This document shows, piece after piece, positions 17,595 through 25,933 of a stretch of 64,000 nt of DNA. The position numbers and the translations under genes were made by a program. This DNA comes from Clostridioides sp. Lineage in GTDB: Bacteria; Bacillota; Clostridia; Peptostreptococcales; Peptostreptococcaceae. The stretch is from assembly GCA_031261505.1 (NCBI GenBank), contig JAISJN010000008.1, positions 186,001 through 250,000 on the forward strand. The letters are read 5' to 3'. Numbering within the stretch: position 1 is the stretch's first letter; each line of letters begins with the position of its first letter. The notes beneath the pieces were generated by a model. That model ran no database searches, was not told the DNA's origin, and saw nothing but the letters and a program-made list of their open reading frames with translations.

Positions 17595-19706
17595 TTAGTT
17601 ATCTTCATTGTTCGGGCTATTTGTAACTTCTTCATCGTCTGGTACTATTTTTTCTGCCTTGCATTCTTTATTTGAACAAACTATCTTAGTAGCTTTTTTA
17701 GTTACTTTTTCAACCATGTAGGAACCACACACCTCACATATGTCTCCTGTTGGTTTATTCCAAGATACAAAGTCGCATTCTGGATAATTAGTACATCCGT
17801 AAAACGCCTTTCCTCTTTTAGATTTTCTAAGTATAACGTCCCCTTCTTTACATATTGGACATTTTACCCCTATTTTATTCACTATAGGTTTAGTATTTTT
17901 GCATTCTGGGTAATTTTTACATGCCATAAACTTGCCGAATCTTCCATATTTGATTACCATATTAGCTCCACAGAGTTCACATATCTCATCGGTTTCTTCG
18001 TCCATATTTATCTTTTCTATATTTTCCATTGCCTCTTCTATAGCCTCTTTAAGAGGTGCATAGGATTCAGCGACAACTTCCTTCCACTCTGTATGTCCTT
18101 CTTCCACTGTATCTAATTTATTTTCCATATCTGCGGTGTAATCCACATCTATAAACTTTTGGAAGTTGTTTTCGAGTATCTCTGTCACTATTTTTCCAAG
18201 TTCCGTAGGAGCCAGACTGCTTCCCTGTTTCTCGACATAATCCCTGTTTAATATAGTGGCTATAGTAGGGGCGTAAGTACTAGGCCTTCCTATACCTAGC
18301 TCTTCTAAAGTCTTTACCAAACTCGCCTCAGTGTATCTAGCAGGTGGTTGGGTGAAATGCTGCTCTGGCAGTATTTCATCTACCTTGAGTTTTTCTCCCT
18401 CTTCAAGACTTGGAAGTATCTTATCCTCTCTATCTGAATAATCGTAAATCCTTGTATACCCATCAAACCTCATCTTAGATCCAGTAGCCTTGAATATATA
18501 ATTATCTATCTTGCTTTCTACATTTAATGTATCATAGACTGCGTCTTCCATTTGACTTGCTATAAATCTCTTCCATATAAGTTTGTAGAGTTTATACTGG
18601 TCCTTTGAAAGTGAGTCATGCACGCTCTCAGGTGTTCTATCTGCCGATGTAGGCCTTATAGCCTCATGCGCATCTTGGACCTTCTTCTTCTCTGCCTTTT
18701 CTTTCTTAGGATCCTTCTTGTAATATTGTTCACCTAAGTTTGAATTGATGTAGTCCATTGCCTTTCCCTTTGCCTCATCGGATATCCTCTTTGAATCCGT
18801 TCTGATGTAAGAAATAAGACCAACCGTACCCTCGCCTTTTATATCGACTCCTTCGTACAGTTCCTGTGCTATCTTCATAGTCTTTTTAGTTGTAAATGAA
18901 AGTCTGTTTACACCTTCCTGTTGCAATACACTTGTTGTAAATGGCTTTGGAGCTGATCTTCTTCTCGTCTTAGATTCGATTTTCACTACATCTAAGTCTT
19001 TATTTTCAATAGCCTTAAGTATTTCATTCACAGTTTCTTCATTTTCTATGTCAATTTTTTGTCCATCTTTTCCATACAATTTGAAGTTGATATCTTCGCC
19101 TCTATCTGTCTTGGCTTCTAAGTCTACACTCCAGTATTCCTTTGGTAGAAATTCTTCTATTTCCTTTTCCCTATCGCAGATTATCTTGGTTGTGACAGAC
19201 TGCACTCTACCAGCACTCAAGCCTTTTCTTACCTTATTCCACAATATTGGACTTATTTGATAACCCAAAAGCCTATCCAAGACCCTTCTCGCCTGTTGGG
19301 CGTCTACTAGGTCTTGATCGATATTTCTTGGATTTTTTATAGCGTTTTTGATTGCATCCTTAGTTATCTCATGAAACTCTATCCTGCACTCATTCTCACC
19401 CTCGAGGTCGAGTATATGAGCTAAATGCCATGATATTGCTTCTCCTTCTCTGTCGGGGTCAGTCGCGAGGTACACTTTTTTTGCTTTCTTGGCTTCTTTT
19501 TTCAGTTCCTTTATGACCGGTCCTTTTCCCCTAATATTTATATAATCGGGTTCGAAATTGTTTTCTATATCGACGCCCAACCTGCTCTTAGGCAAATCCC
19601 TTACATGTCCAACTGAGGCCTTTACTGTGTAATGGCTTTTTCCCAGAAACTTTTCAATAGTTTTTGCTTTTGCAGGTGACTCAACTATAACTAATGATTT
19701 TGCCAT
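17595..19706 (-). CDS. topA: DNA topoisomerase I
   Basis: The 703-residue type IA topoisomerase relaxes negative supercoils. The TOPRIM domain (SLVIVESPAKAKTIEKFLG, LATDPDREGEAISWHL) is followed by the catalytic tyrosine Y300 in GLISYIRTDS. Three C-terminal four-cysteine zinc fingers begin at CELCG, CPICK and CEVCG. The ATG at 19706 is preferred over a GTG at 19721 because GGGGGTG lies between them at good spacing. It is 57 bp after dprA, as in many Firmicutes (comM-dprA-topA-codY). Confidence 0.97.
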   Translation of the reverse strand: MAKSLVIVESPAKAKTIEKFLGKSHYTVKASVGHVRDLPKSRLGVDIENNFEPDYINIRGKGPVIKELKKEAKKAKKVYLATDPDREGEAISWHLAHILDLEGENECRIEFHEITKDAIKNAIKNPRNIDQDLVDAQQARRVLDRLLGYQISPILWNKVRKGLSAGRVQSVTTKIICDREKEIEEFLPKEYWSVDLEAKTDRGEDINFKLYGKDGQKIDIENEETVNEILKAIENKDLDVVKIESKTRRRSAPKPFTTSVLQQEGVNRLSFTTKKTMKIAQELYEGVDIKGEGTVGLISYIRTDSKRISDEAKGKAMDYINSNLGEQYYKKDPKKEKAEKKKVQDAHEAIRPTSADRTPESVHDSLSKDQYKLYKLIWKRFIASQMEDAVYDTLNVESKIDNYIFKATGSKMRFDGYTRIYDYSDREDKILPSLEEGEKLKVDEILPEQHFTQPPARYTEASLVKTLEELGIGRPSTYAPTIATILNRDYVEKQGSSLAPTELGKIVTEILENNFQKFIDVDYTADMENKLDTVEEGHTEWKEVVAESYAPLKEAIEEAMENIEKINMDEETDEICELCGANMVIKYGRFGKFMACKNYPECKNTKPIVNKIGVKCPICKEGDVILRKSKRGKAFYGCTNYPECDFVSWNKPTGDICEVCGSYMVEKVTKKATKIVCSNKECKAEKIVPDDEEVTNSPNNEDN

Positions 19707-19763
19707 AAGATACACCCCCACTCATTTTATTTAAATACCTACATCTTCCATACGGATGTAAGA

Positions 19764-20870
19764 TTATTTGTTTAAACTGTATGTTTTATTCTTCCATTCT
19801 ATTACTATATCCATCAGCAGTAATTTATTCAAAACAGTGTTAACAGTTTTTATATCTATATTTGTTTTATCACAAATATCATCTATATGCATACTACCTC
19901 TTATATCGATAGTTGACAATATAATTTTTTCTTCATCGCTTAAATTAAGTGATTCTAGGTCCGCGTTTTTGCTATTGTGTGCATCTGTTTGAACTTTTAT
20001 TCCGTATTCTTCTAGGATATCATCGATGTCCTCGCATAATTTTGCGCCGTCCTTTATCATCCTATTACAACCTCTACTCATATTAGAGGTAATGTTTCCT
20101 GGCACTGCAAAGACATTTCTCCCCTGATCTAATGCGCACTCAACGGTTATCAATGCTCCACTCTTTCCTGCAGCCTCGACTACCAGCACTCCGTCGCTAA
20201 CACCGCTTATTATTCTGTTTCTCATGCTGAAATTTGACGGAAATACCTTCGAATCCACTCCAAACTCAGATATTATCAGACCTCCGTCGTCTAATATCCT
20301 CTCAGCTAATTTAGCATTTTGCCTAGGTAAAATATCGTCAACTCCAGATCCCAAGACGGCTATCGTCTTTGAAGCTCCTTCAAGACAGCCGATGTGTGAA
20401 AACGCATCGATGCCTATGGCGAGTCCACTTACGATCCCTACTCCCGAGTTGGACAGGTCTCTGGCAATTTTTTTAGCAGTGTTCACCCCGTAGTAGGTAG
20501 GTTTTCTCGAGCCTACCATCGCAATATTTAATCCAGTATTTAGGTTTTCTATATTTCCTTTGTAAAAAATCACTTTGGGATTATCGCAGATATTTTTCAA
20601 CTTTTGAGGATAGAGTTCATCCTCACAACATAAAAATTTCACCGATTTTCTATATAAGCTCTCTTTAACTTCATCCAAATATGTTCGCCCCCTATATTTT
20701 ACTATAATTTTTTTAATATTCAAGTTTAATTTTTCTAAATTGAGGATTTCATCATCTGACAAGTCATACAAATCCTCTAAATTCTGTAAACTGTCATTTA
20801 AATCATCAATGGCTTTATTGCTAAGTTTCGCCACAGATTTAAGCATCAAATAAGTATCTCTTTTATCCAT
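19764..20870 (-). CDS. dprA: DNA processing protein DprA (Smf)
   Basis: The 368-residue protein binds incoming single-stranded DNA and loads RecA during transformation; it is also common in bacteria not known to be transformable. It has an N-terminal SAM-like helical region, then a Rossmann core (VGSRKPTYYGVNTAKKIA, SGLAIGIDAFSHIGCLEG, AVLGSGVD, FPSNFSMRNRIISG, GQGALITVE-type GKSGALITVECAL) and a C-terminal winged helix (EEKIILSTIDIRGSMHIDDI). It lies 45 bp after comM, most likely in one operon with it. Confidence 0.94.
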   Translation of the reverse strand: MDKRDTYLMLKSVAKLSNKAIDDLNDSLQNLEDLYDLSDDEILNLEKLNLNIKKIIVKYRGRTYLDEVKESLYRKSVKFLCCEDELYPQKLKNICDNPKVIFYKGNIENLNTGLNIAMVGSRKPTYYGVNTAKKIARDLSNSGVGIVSGLAIGIDAFSHIGCLEGASKTIAVLGSGVDDILPRQNAKLAERILDDGGLIISEFGVDSKVFPSNFSMRNRIISGVSDGVLVVEAAGKSGALITVECALDQGRNVFAVPGNITSNMSRGCNRMIKDGAKLCEDIDDILEEYGIKVQTDAHNSKNADLESLNLSDEEKIILSTIDIRGSMHIDDICDKTNIDIKTVNTVLNKLLLMDIVIEWKNKTYSLNK

Positions 20871-20915
20871 TATTTTACCCCCTAAAAAAATTATTATTAT
20901 ATCGACAAATTTTTC

Positions 20916-22505
20916 TCATCTGAAGTAGCCGTAGTACGACTTTCTAAATGAAAAAGCTTCTATTATATTCTCTGCTTCTATGTTTTCTTTTTTTTCGAGG
21001 TCGGCTATTGTCCTCGCGGTTGTAAGCAATTTTGTATAGCTTCTATTGCTTAGCCTGTATTTTTTAAAAATTCTGCCTACTGTGTTCTCAGCCTCCTTGC
21101 TCAATCTACAGTATTCTTTCAACATAGATGATTTTATCTCGCTATTCGTCCTCATATTAGTTCCGTTAAATCTATCTGCTTGAATGCCTCTCGCCATATC
21201 CACTCTCTTTTTTATCTGTTCTGATCTTTCTGATTTTTTCCCACTGTTTAACTCCTCAAATGATACCTGAGACATCTCAATAAATATGTCAAACCTATCC
21301 AACAATGGACCTGACAACCTAGATAAATACCTGTCTATATCGGCTCTTCTACACCTACATTCGGTATCCGACTGATAGTATCCACATGGACAAGGGTTCA
21401 TTGCCGCAATCAGAAGCAGATTACATGGATATCTGAAATTATTCTTTAATCTAGAAATATTTATATATTTATCTTCAATAGGTTGCCTAAGCGACTCAAG
21501 TATCCTTCTATCGAACTCAGCTATCTCATCTAAAAATAGCACCCCCCTATGTGCCATGGTAACCTCACCTGGTTTTGCATCCGCACCTCCACCTACTAGG
21601 GCTATCTTAGTCGTAGTGTGGTGTGGGGATCTAAATGGTCTCTTGTCGACTATGTATTTTTCTGAATCAAGCAGCCCTAGTACACTGTAGATTTTACTTA
21701 CTTCCATCATCTCCTCCTTAGTGATATCTGGCAGTATAGTTCTTATCCTCTTCGCCAGCATCGTCTTTCCAGATCCAGGAGGTCCTATCATAAGCATGTT
21801 GTGATTTCCCGCAGCTGCTATTTCGGCGCTTCTCTTCGCAAAGTAATTGCCCCTTATATCAGAAAAATCTTCGTCGTATACTGGCGTTACCGTCTTACCA
21901 ACTTGATCTTTTCTAGATTTCACCTTTCCTCTGACCTCCTCTTTTACGCTGATAGACTTCAACACCTTGGCATCGTAATCAATCTTTTTATGTGAGGTGT
22001 CGCTGAGTATCTGTATGCAATCATTTAACGTCTTCACCGGTATTATTTCAATCCCATCTATCAACAAGCTCTCGTTTTTATTCTCATATGGTATGAATAC
22101 CCTCTTGAGGTGAGAGTTTTTTATCCCATCTATCATAGGAAGTATTCCCCTTACTTTTTTCACTGCACCGTCTAGTGAAATCTCACCTATGAACAGACTT
22201 TCATCTATATAATCATCTTCTACATCAATAATATTTTTTAATATTCCTATACAAATGGCAAGGTCTAAAAATACCCCTTCCTTCCTCAAATCCGCTGGAG
22301 ATAGATTGACTATAATCCTCGAACTAGGAAACCTATATCCGCTGTTTATTATAGCCGACTTCACCCTCTCTCTCGACTCCTTTATCTCCGTGCTAGGTAG
22401 ACCCACTATGTAAAAACACGGCAATCCGTTTGTTATATCGACTTCAACCTTTACTACAAAACTTTCAATACCCATTAGGTTACTAGAATTTATAATACTT
22501 ATCAT
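20916..22505 (-). CDS. comM: YifB/ComM-family Mg-chelatase-like AAA+ ATPase
   Basis: This protein of about 529 residues has an N-terminal Lon-protease-like domain (GLPCFYIVGLPSTEIKESRERVKSAI), a central AAA+ module (GPPGSGKTMLAKRI, LFLDEIAEF, AAMNPCPCGYY) and a C-terminal Mg-chelatase domain (SGPLLDRFDIFIEM, LSNRSYTKLLTTARTIADL). ComM homologues drive branch migration during natural transformation. The ATG at 22505 (MISIINSSNLMG) is preferred because the family starts there; an upstream ATG at 22547 would overlap yraN. It lies between yraN and dprA. Confidence 0.94.
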   Translation of the reverse strand: MISIINSSNLMGIESFVVKVEVDITNGLPCFYIVGLPSTEIKESRERVKSAIINSGYRFPSSRIIVNLSPADLRKEGVFLDLAICIGILKNIIDVEDDYIDESLFIGEISLDGAVKKVRGILPMIDGIKNSHLKRVFIPYENKNESLLIDGIEIIPVKTLNDCIQILSDTSHKKIDYDAKVLKSISVKEEVRGKVKSRKDQVGKTVTPVYDEDFSDIRGNYFAKRSAEIAAAGNHNMLMIGPPGSGKTMLAKRIRTILPDITKEEMMEVSKIYSVLGLLDSEKYIVDKRPFRSPHHTTTKIALVGGGADAKPGEVTMAHRGVLFLDEIAEFDRRILESLRQPIEDKYINISRLKNNFRYPCNLLLIAAMNPCPCGYYQSDTECRCRRADIDRYLSRLSGPLLDRFDIFIEMSQVSFEELNSGKKSERSEQIKKRVDMARGIQADRFNGTNMRTNSEIKSSMLKEYCRLSKEAENTVGRIFKKYRLSNRSYTKLLTTARTIADLEKKENIEAENIIEAFSFRKSYYGYFR

Positions 22506-22536
22506 ACAAACATCCCCCTCACTAATCCGCCTGATT

Positions 22537-22893
22537 CTAAAATGCATTTATTATATGCCTTAGCTTCGTATCCGCCAGAAAGACTTCGATTACATCAAAC
22601 CTCACCGGCATATCCATGTAGTTATGTTCTGATATATAATACTTAGCTATTTTTATTATCTTATGCCTCTTTTTTAGATCTACAGCTTCTGCTGGATATC
22701 CAAAATGTAGGTTGGTTCTCGATTTCACTTCCACAAATACCAACTTCTCGTCCATATTTGCAATTATATCGATTTCACCAAAATTATTTTTGTAGTTTTT
22801 CTCTAGTATTTCCGCTCCATTTTTTATTAAGTATTCAGTTGCCACCCTTTCTCCTAGAATCCCCTTTTCTCTATTTAACTCTCTCGACTTCAT
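22537..22893 (-). CDS. yraN: YraN family (UPF0102) endonuclease-like protein
   Basis: The 119-residue protein belongs to UPF0102, a restriction-endonuclease-like fold. It shows LGERVATEYLIKNGAEILEKN, GEIDIIA and VFVEVKSRT, the D...ExK catalytic pattern, and ends with the usual RFDVIEV strand. The biological role is uncertain, but it usually lies beside comM and rnhB. The ATG at 22893 is preferred over a GTG at 22902 because GGGGAAG precedes it. Confidence 0.9.
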   Translation of the reverse strand: MKSRELNREKGILGERVATEYLIKNGAEILEKNYKNNFGEIDIIANMDEKLVFVEVKSRTNLHFGYPAEAVDLKKRHKIIKIAKYYISEHNYMDMPVRFDVIEVFLADTKLRHIINAF

Positions 22894-22928
22894 AATATAC
22901 ACTTCCCCTTTATCGGTTTAATTTTAAT

Positions 22929-23052
22929 TAAATGGTGATTACTTAGTGTTCATTACTTCTGATATCGATTGCTTAGTGGTGATTTAACTCCAGCTGAAAT
23001 GAGAATTACACCCAACACCTATAGCGGTTATGGTAATCTTTCTCAGCTTATG
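22929..23052 (+). repeat. Two-hairpin intergenic element, diverged and with an insertion at the left end
   Basis: The left end AAATGGTGATTACTTAG is followed by about 30 extra bases and a second GATTGCTTAGTGGTG start. Then come the core CAGCTGAAATGAGAATTA, a second weak hairpin (ACACCTATAG) and the right end CTTTCTCAGCTTAT. The arms of the first hairpin are reduced to a few pairs, so the copy is decaying. Confidence 0.7.
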
Positions 23053-23191
23053 TATTTTGATATTTTGTCTCTATTATCGACAGCTTATGAGAAATATAAA
23101 CATTTAAACAGAAAAAAACCAGTGTTTTATACATTGATTTTTTAAATAATGAGTGACTGATTGTTATTTTTCCCAACAAATTAAAATGAGC

Positions 23192-23290
23192 CAAATGGTG
23201 ATTCAACGCTTTCAGTGGTAGATTTGACTCCAACTGAAATGAGATTTATGCCCACCACCTGTAGAGTTGTGAGCATAAATCTCAAGTTAA
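23192..23290 (+). repeat. Two-hairpin intergenic element
   Basis: Near-complete copy: left end AAATGGTGATTCAACGC, first hairpin TTTCAGTGG...CCAACTGAAA, linker TGAGATTTATGCCC, second hairpin CCACCTGTAGAG..., right end ATAAATCTCAAGTTAA. A fragment resembling the middle of the element (CCAACAAATTAAAATGAG, 23173-23190) lies immediately to the left. Confidence 0.88.
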
Positions 23291-23293
23291 ATT

Positions 23294-23332
23294 AAAAACG
23301 GGCAGATGTCGACTGCCCATCTGCCCGTTTTT
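23294..23332. terminator. Intrinsic terminator after the 80-residue gene
   Basis: AAAAACGGGCAGATG (23294-23308) and CATCTGCCCGTTTTT (23318-23332) form a perfect 15-bp stem with flanking A and T runs. It starts 5 bases past the stop of the small gene at 23338 and can act in both directions. Confidence 0.93.
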
Positions 23333-23337
23333 AATTG

Positions 23338-23580
23338 TTATTCTTCATGTATTTTCGAGTGCAACAATTTCTCTAGTTCCTCCACTTGACCTAGTTGCGT
23401 CTCTATCAAGTCTATCAAATCCTGTTGCCAGTCAACGTATTTATCCTTGTACTCGATTGGCAGAGTCCTATCTTGAATATACTTATCGATATTTTCCTCA
23501 GCCTTAACTGTGAGTTCTCTCCTACCGTCTACAAATTTTTTCAGTTCATCTAAGGCTTCTTTGTAAGATTTTTCTTCCAT
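23338..23580 (-). CDS. Small hypothetical protein, charged and helical (80 aa)
   Basis: I do not recognise this family. The protein is charged and predicted all-helical, with SYKEALDELKKFVDGRREL and a leucine-containing C-terminal helix LIDLIETQLGQVEELEKLL that could form a coiled coil. There is no signal peptide or cysteine. It has a strong ribosome site (GAGGAGGT, about 6 bases before ATG) and its own perfect terminator, both evidence of a real, independently expressed gene. It is flanked on both sides by copies of the two-hairpin element, so the locus may have been rearranged or acquired. Confidence 0.75.
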   Translation of the reverse strand: MEEKSYKEALDELKKFVDGRRELTVKAEENIDKYIQDRTLPIEYKDKYVDWQQDLIDLIETQLGQVEELEKLLHSKIHEE

Positions 23581-23606
23581 AAAAATACCTCCTCAAAACA
23601 ACATTT

Positions 23607-23708
23607 TTAAATAGTGATTCTATGATTTCAGTGGTGGATTCGACCTCCACTTAAATGAGAAGCATGCCCGCCACCTGTAGAGGTGGGGGACATTTATCTC
23701 AAGTTATA
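23607..23708 (+). repeat. Two-hairpin intergenic element
   Basis: Left end TTAAATAGTGATTC, first hairpin TTTCAGTGGTGG...CCTCCACTTAAA, linker TGAGAAGCATGCCCG, second hairpin CCACCT GTAG AGGTGG, right end ACATTTATCTCAAGTTAT. All modules are present. Confidence 0.9.
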
Positions 23709-23772
23709 TCAAGATGATTCTACCTATACAGCGCATTACATCACCTCAATCGCATAATCTAATATATTCTAT

Positions 23773-24792
23773 CTACTTTTTTAATATTACTCTTGAATCT
23801 ATATCCGCTATGCTCTTGCAACCAGTGAGTATCATAGCGTTGTTTAGTTCAGATTTTATTTTATTTACATACATCTCAACGCCTTCTGTCGCTCCTCCAA
23901 ATGAAGCTGTGACAAATGGTCTACCTATTAGCACGGCATCTGCTCCCAAACCTATCATTTTTAGGACGTCTACACCGTTTCTAACTCCTCCATCTGCTAG
24001 TATAGTTACACTTCCCTTTACTGCCTCGGCTATTGCTGGTAACACCTCACACGTACCAGGGGTCTGGTCTATCACCCTTCCTCCATGGTTAGATACAACT
24101 ATAGCAGACACTCCGGCTTCTACTGCCATTTTAGCATCCTCTACTGTCATTATTCCCTTTAAGATAAAAGGTAGTTTTGTAGAGTTTACTAGCTCTTTTA
24201 TTTCGTCAACAGTCTTTGCTGTTACGTGTTTCCCGTAAAGTGACAAGGTAAGCAGACCACATCCATCTATATCTATACCTACAGCTGGTGCTCCTGATTC
24301 TTCTGCTTTTTTTATCTTGGCAATTATATTTTCGTTCTCCCATGGTTTGATGAAGACTATACCATTTCCATCGTGTTTTTTTACTACATCTAGGTTTTCT
24401 AATAAAAATTCATCTACTGCTGTATCTCCAACCATTGCGTATATTCCACTGTTCTTACATCCTTCGACCACTGGCTCTATATACTCTCTTTCCGTCAACT
24501 TTCCACCCATATTTAGAGTTGTACCTGTTATAGGAGCCGCAAATACCGGCATGTCCATTTTCTTTCCAAATAACTCTACCGACGTATCTGGATTCTGTAC
24601 ATCGTGAATTACACTCATGTTTATTTTGATATTCTTTAAAGACTTGTAATTTTGGATAAATGCATCTCCTGTATCTTTTCCACCCATTCCTGGAACTTCA
24701 CCTGCACAGGTCACACCGTTACATTCCCTACAAACCCTACAACTTCCATTTAATTTTTCTCTAGCGTTTTTCAACATATCTTTATATTCCAT
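23773..24792 (-). CDS. FMN-dependent alpha-hydroxyacid dehydrogenase family protein with N-terminal cysteine cluster
   Basis: The 339-residue TIM-barrel protein belongs to the lactate/glycolate oxidase-like FMN family: PVFAAPITGTTLNMGG, KPWEN, the FMN/catalytic segment LKGIMTVEDAKMAVEAGV, SNHGGR with the catalytic His-Arg, LPAIAEAV and the phosphate-binding ADGGVRNG ... GADAVLIGRP. It would oxidise a 2-hydroxyacid to a 2-oxoacid. The N-terminus carries four cysteines, C18-x2-C21-x2-C24-x4-C29 (GSCRVCRECNGVTCAG), suggesting an Fe-S cluster or zinc; this may replace oxygen as electron acceptor in an anaerobe. The ATG at 24792 follows a perfect GGAGG. The substrate is unknown. Confidence 0.87.
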   Translation of the reverse strand: MEYKDMLKNAREKLNGSCRVCRECNGVTCAGEVPGMGGKDTGDAFIQNYKSLKNIKINMSVIHDVQNPDTSVELFGKKMDMPVFAAPITGTTLNMGGKLTEREYIEPVVEGCKNSGIYAMVGDTAVDEFLLENLDVVKKHDGNGIVFIKPWENENIIAKIKKAEESGAPAVGIDIDGCGLLTLSLYGKHVTAKTVDEIKELVNSTKLPFILKGIMTVEDAKMAVEAGVSAIVVSNHGGRVIDQTPGTCEVLPAIAEAVKGSVTILADGGVRNGVDVLKMIGLGADAVLIGRPFVTASFGGATEGVEMYVNKIKSELNNAMILTGCKSIADIDSRVILKK

Positions 24793-24892
24793 ACAATTTT
24801 CCTCCAATTATTAGTTCTTTTGCATTATTCTAAATAATTTTATACCTACTTCTATTATAGTATAAATTGGGAATAAATCACAGATAATTACT

Positions 24893-24964
24893 ATAACTTG
24901 AGAAAGATATTCCACACATATTAAAGTATGTGATTACCCACTCAAGATCATTGAATACCATCTA
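24893..24964 (-). repeat. Two-hairpin element in reverse orientation with internal deletion
   Basis: The plus strand begins ATAACTTGAGAAAGATAT, the reverse complement of the family right end, followed by half of the second hairpin (CACACAT...ATGTG). It then jumps to CCCACTCAAGATCATTGAAT, matching the reversed first hairpin arm and left end. The middle is missing. The left terminus touches the stop codon of rnhB (24966). Confidence 0.7.
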
Positions 24965-24965
24965 A

Positions 24966-25754
24966 CTAGTAATTTATATTTTTAAGAAACGATTTTCTGT
25001 GTATCGGTGTTATTCCGTGTTTTTCAATCGCCTCGTAATGTTCTCTTGTGCCGTATCCCTTGTGAGATTTAAATCCGTACTCTGGGTAGATTCTATCATA
25101 ACTGTACATTATTCCATCCCTAGTTACCTTTGCAAGTATACTCGCCGCTGCTATTGATATTGACTTTGAATCTCCCTTTATTATAGAGTTTTGTTCAATA
25201 TCTAGACCTGGTATATGGCAGGCGTCTATTAGTAGGTAGTCTGGCGTCTTTTTAAGGCAGTTTACCGCCTTTTTCATAGCCATGTAAGTAGCGTTTAATA
25301 TATTGTATTCATCTATTTCCTCGTTGCCTACTATACCTATACCGTAGTCTAACGCTCTCTCTTTTATTACCTCAAAGAGTTCGTCCCTCTTTGCCTCGCT
25401 TAGTTTTTTAGAATCGTTTACACCTTCTATCTTAGTTCCCTTTTCAAATACGACTACAGCTGCTACAACTGGCCCTGCGAGAGGTCCTCTTCCAGCCTCG
25501 TCTATTCCTCCAATATATATGTAGCCTTCTGTGTATCCCTCGTTTTCAAATTGATTTATCTTTTCTAATCTTTCGTCCTCAATCCTCATTCTATCAAGTT
25601 TTTTCGCAAGCTTGAGCGCGAGATCGTGCACTGATTTTCTGTCATCGCTTTTCAACGTTTCTATGTACTGTAGGTACTGATCTACATTTAAATTATCTAT
25701 TTCTTCTTTAATTTCCTTTACACTCTTCTTTTTAATCGTGTTGTTTTCTTCCAT
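24966..25754 (-). CDS. rnhB: Ribonuclease HII
   Basis: The 262-residue enzyme removes ribonucleotides from DNA. The catalytic DE motif is in GGIDEAGRGPLAGPVVAAVVV, followed by GVNDSKKLSEAKR, DYLLIDAC, GDSKSISIAAASILAKVTRD and HKGYGTREHYEAI. An N-terminal extension of about 75 residues (SVKEIKEEIDNLNVDQYLQYIETL) is typical of Firmicutes RnhB. In many relatives rnhB adjoins rbgA; here nrdJ and three brnQ genes lie in between. Confidence 0.95.
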   Translation of the reverse strand: MEENNTIKKKSVKEIKEEIDNLNVDQYLQYIETLKSDDRKSVHDLALKLAKKLDRMRIEDERLEKINQFENEGYTEGYIYIGGIDEAGRGPLAGPVVAAVVVFEKGTKIEGVNDSKKLSEAKRDELFEVIKERALDYGIGIVGNEEIDEYNILNATYMAMKKAVNCLKKTPDYLLIDACHIPGLDIEQNSIIKGDSKSISIAAASILAKVTRDGIMYSYDRIYPEYGFKSHKGYGTREHYEAIEKHGITPIHRKSFLKNINY

Positions 25755-25933
25755 TTTTTAAATGGAGATGTATGCTCCAATCAACCTCACTCAGAACACA
25801 CATCTCCTTCTCCTCATCCATTTTATTAAGTTCTAATCTTAAATCTCCACCAATATCAATTAAAATGCAATATTAGTTTGATATACAGTGTATATCGATT
25901 AAATTGTATACCTAGGTATTCGATGCGTATTTA

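Noticed and set aside
23048-23233. 61-codon minus-strand frame between two repeat copies
   Set aside because: It runs through repeat sequence, has low-complexity translation and no ribosome site; judged non-coding.
22929-23708. Clustered repeats that might be a CRISPR array
   Set aside because: The units are about 100 bp, irregularly spaced, individually diverged, and fold into two hairpins; there are no short regular spacers and no cas genes.
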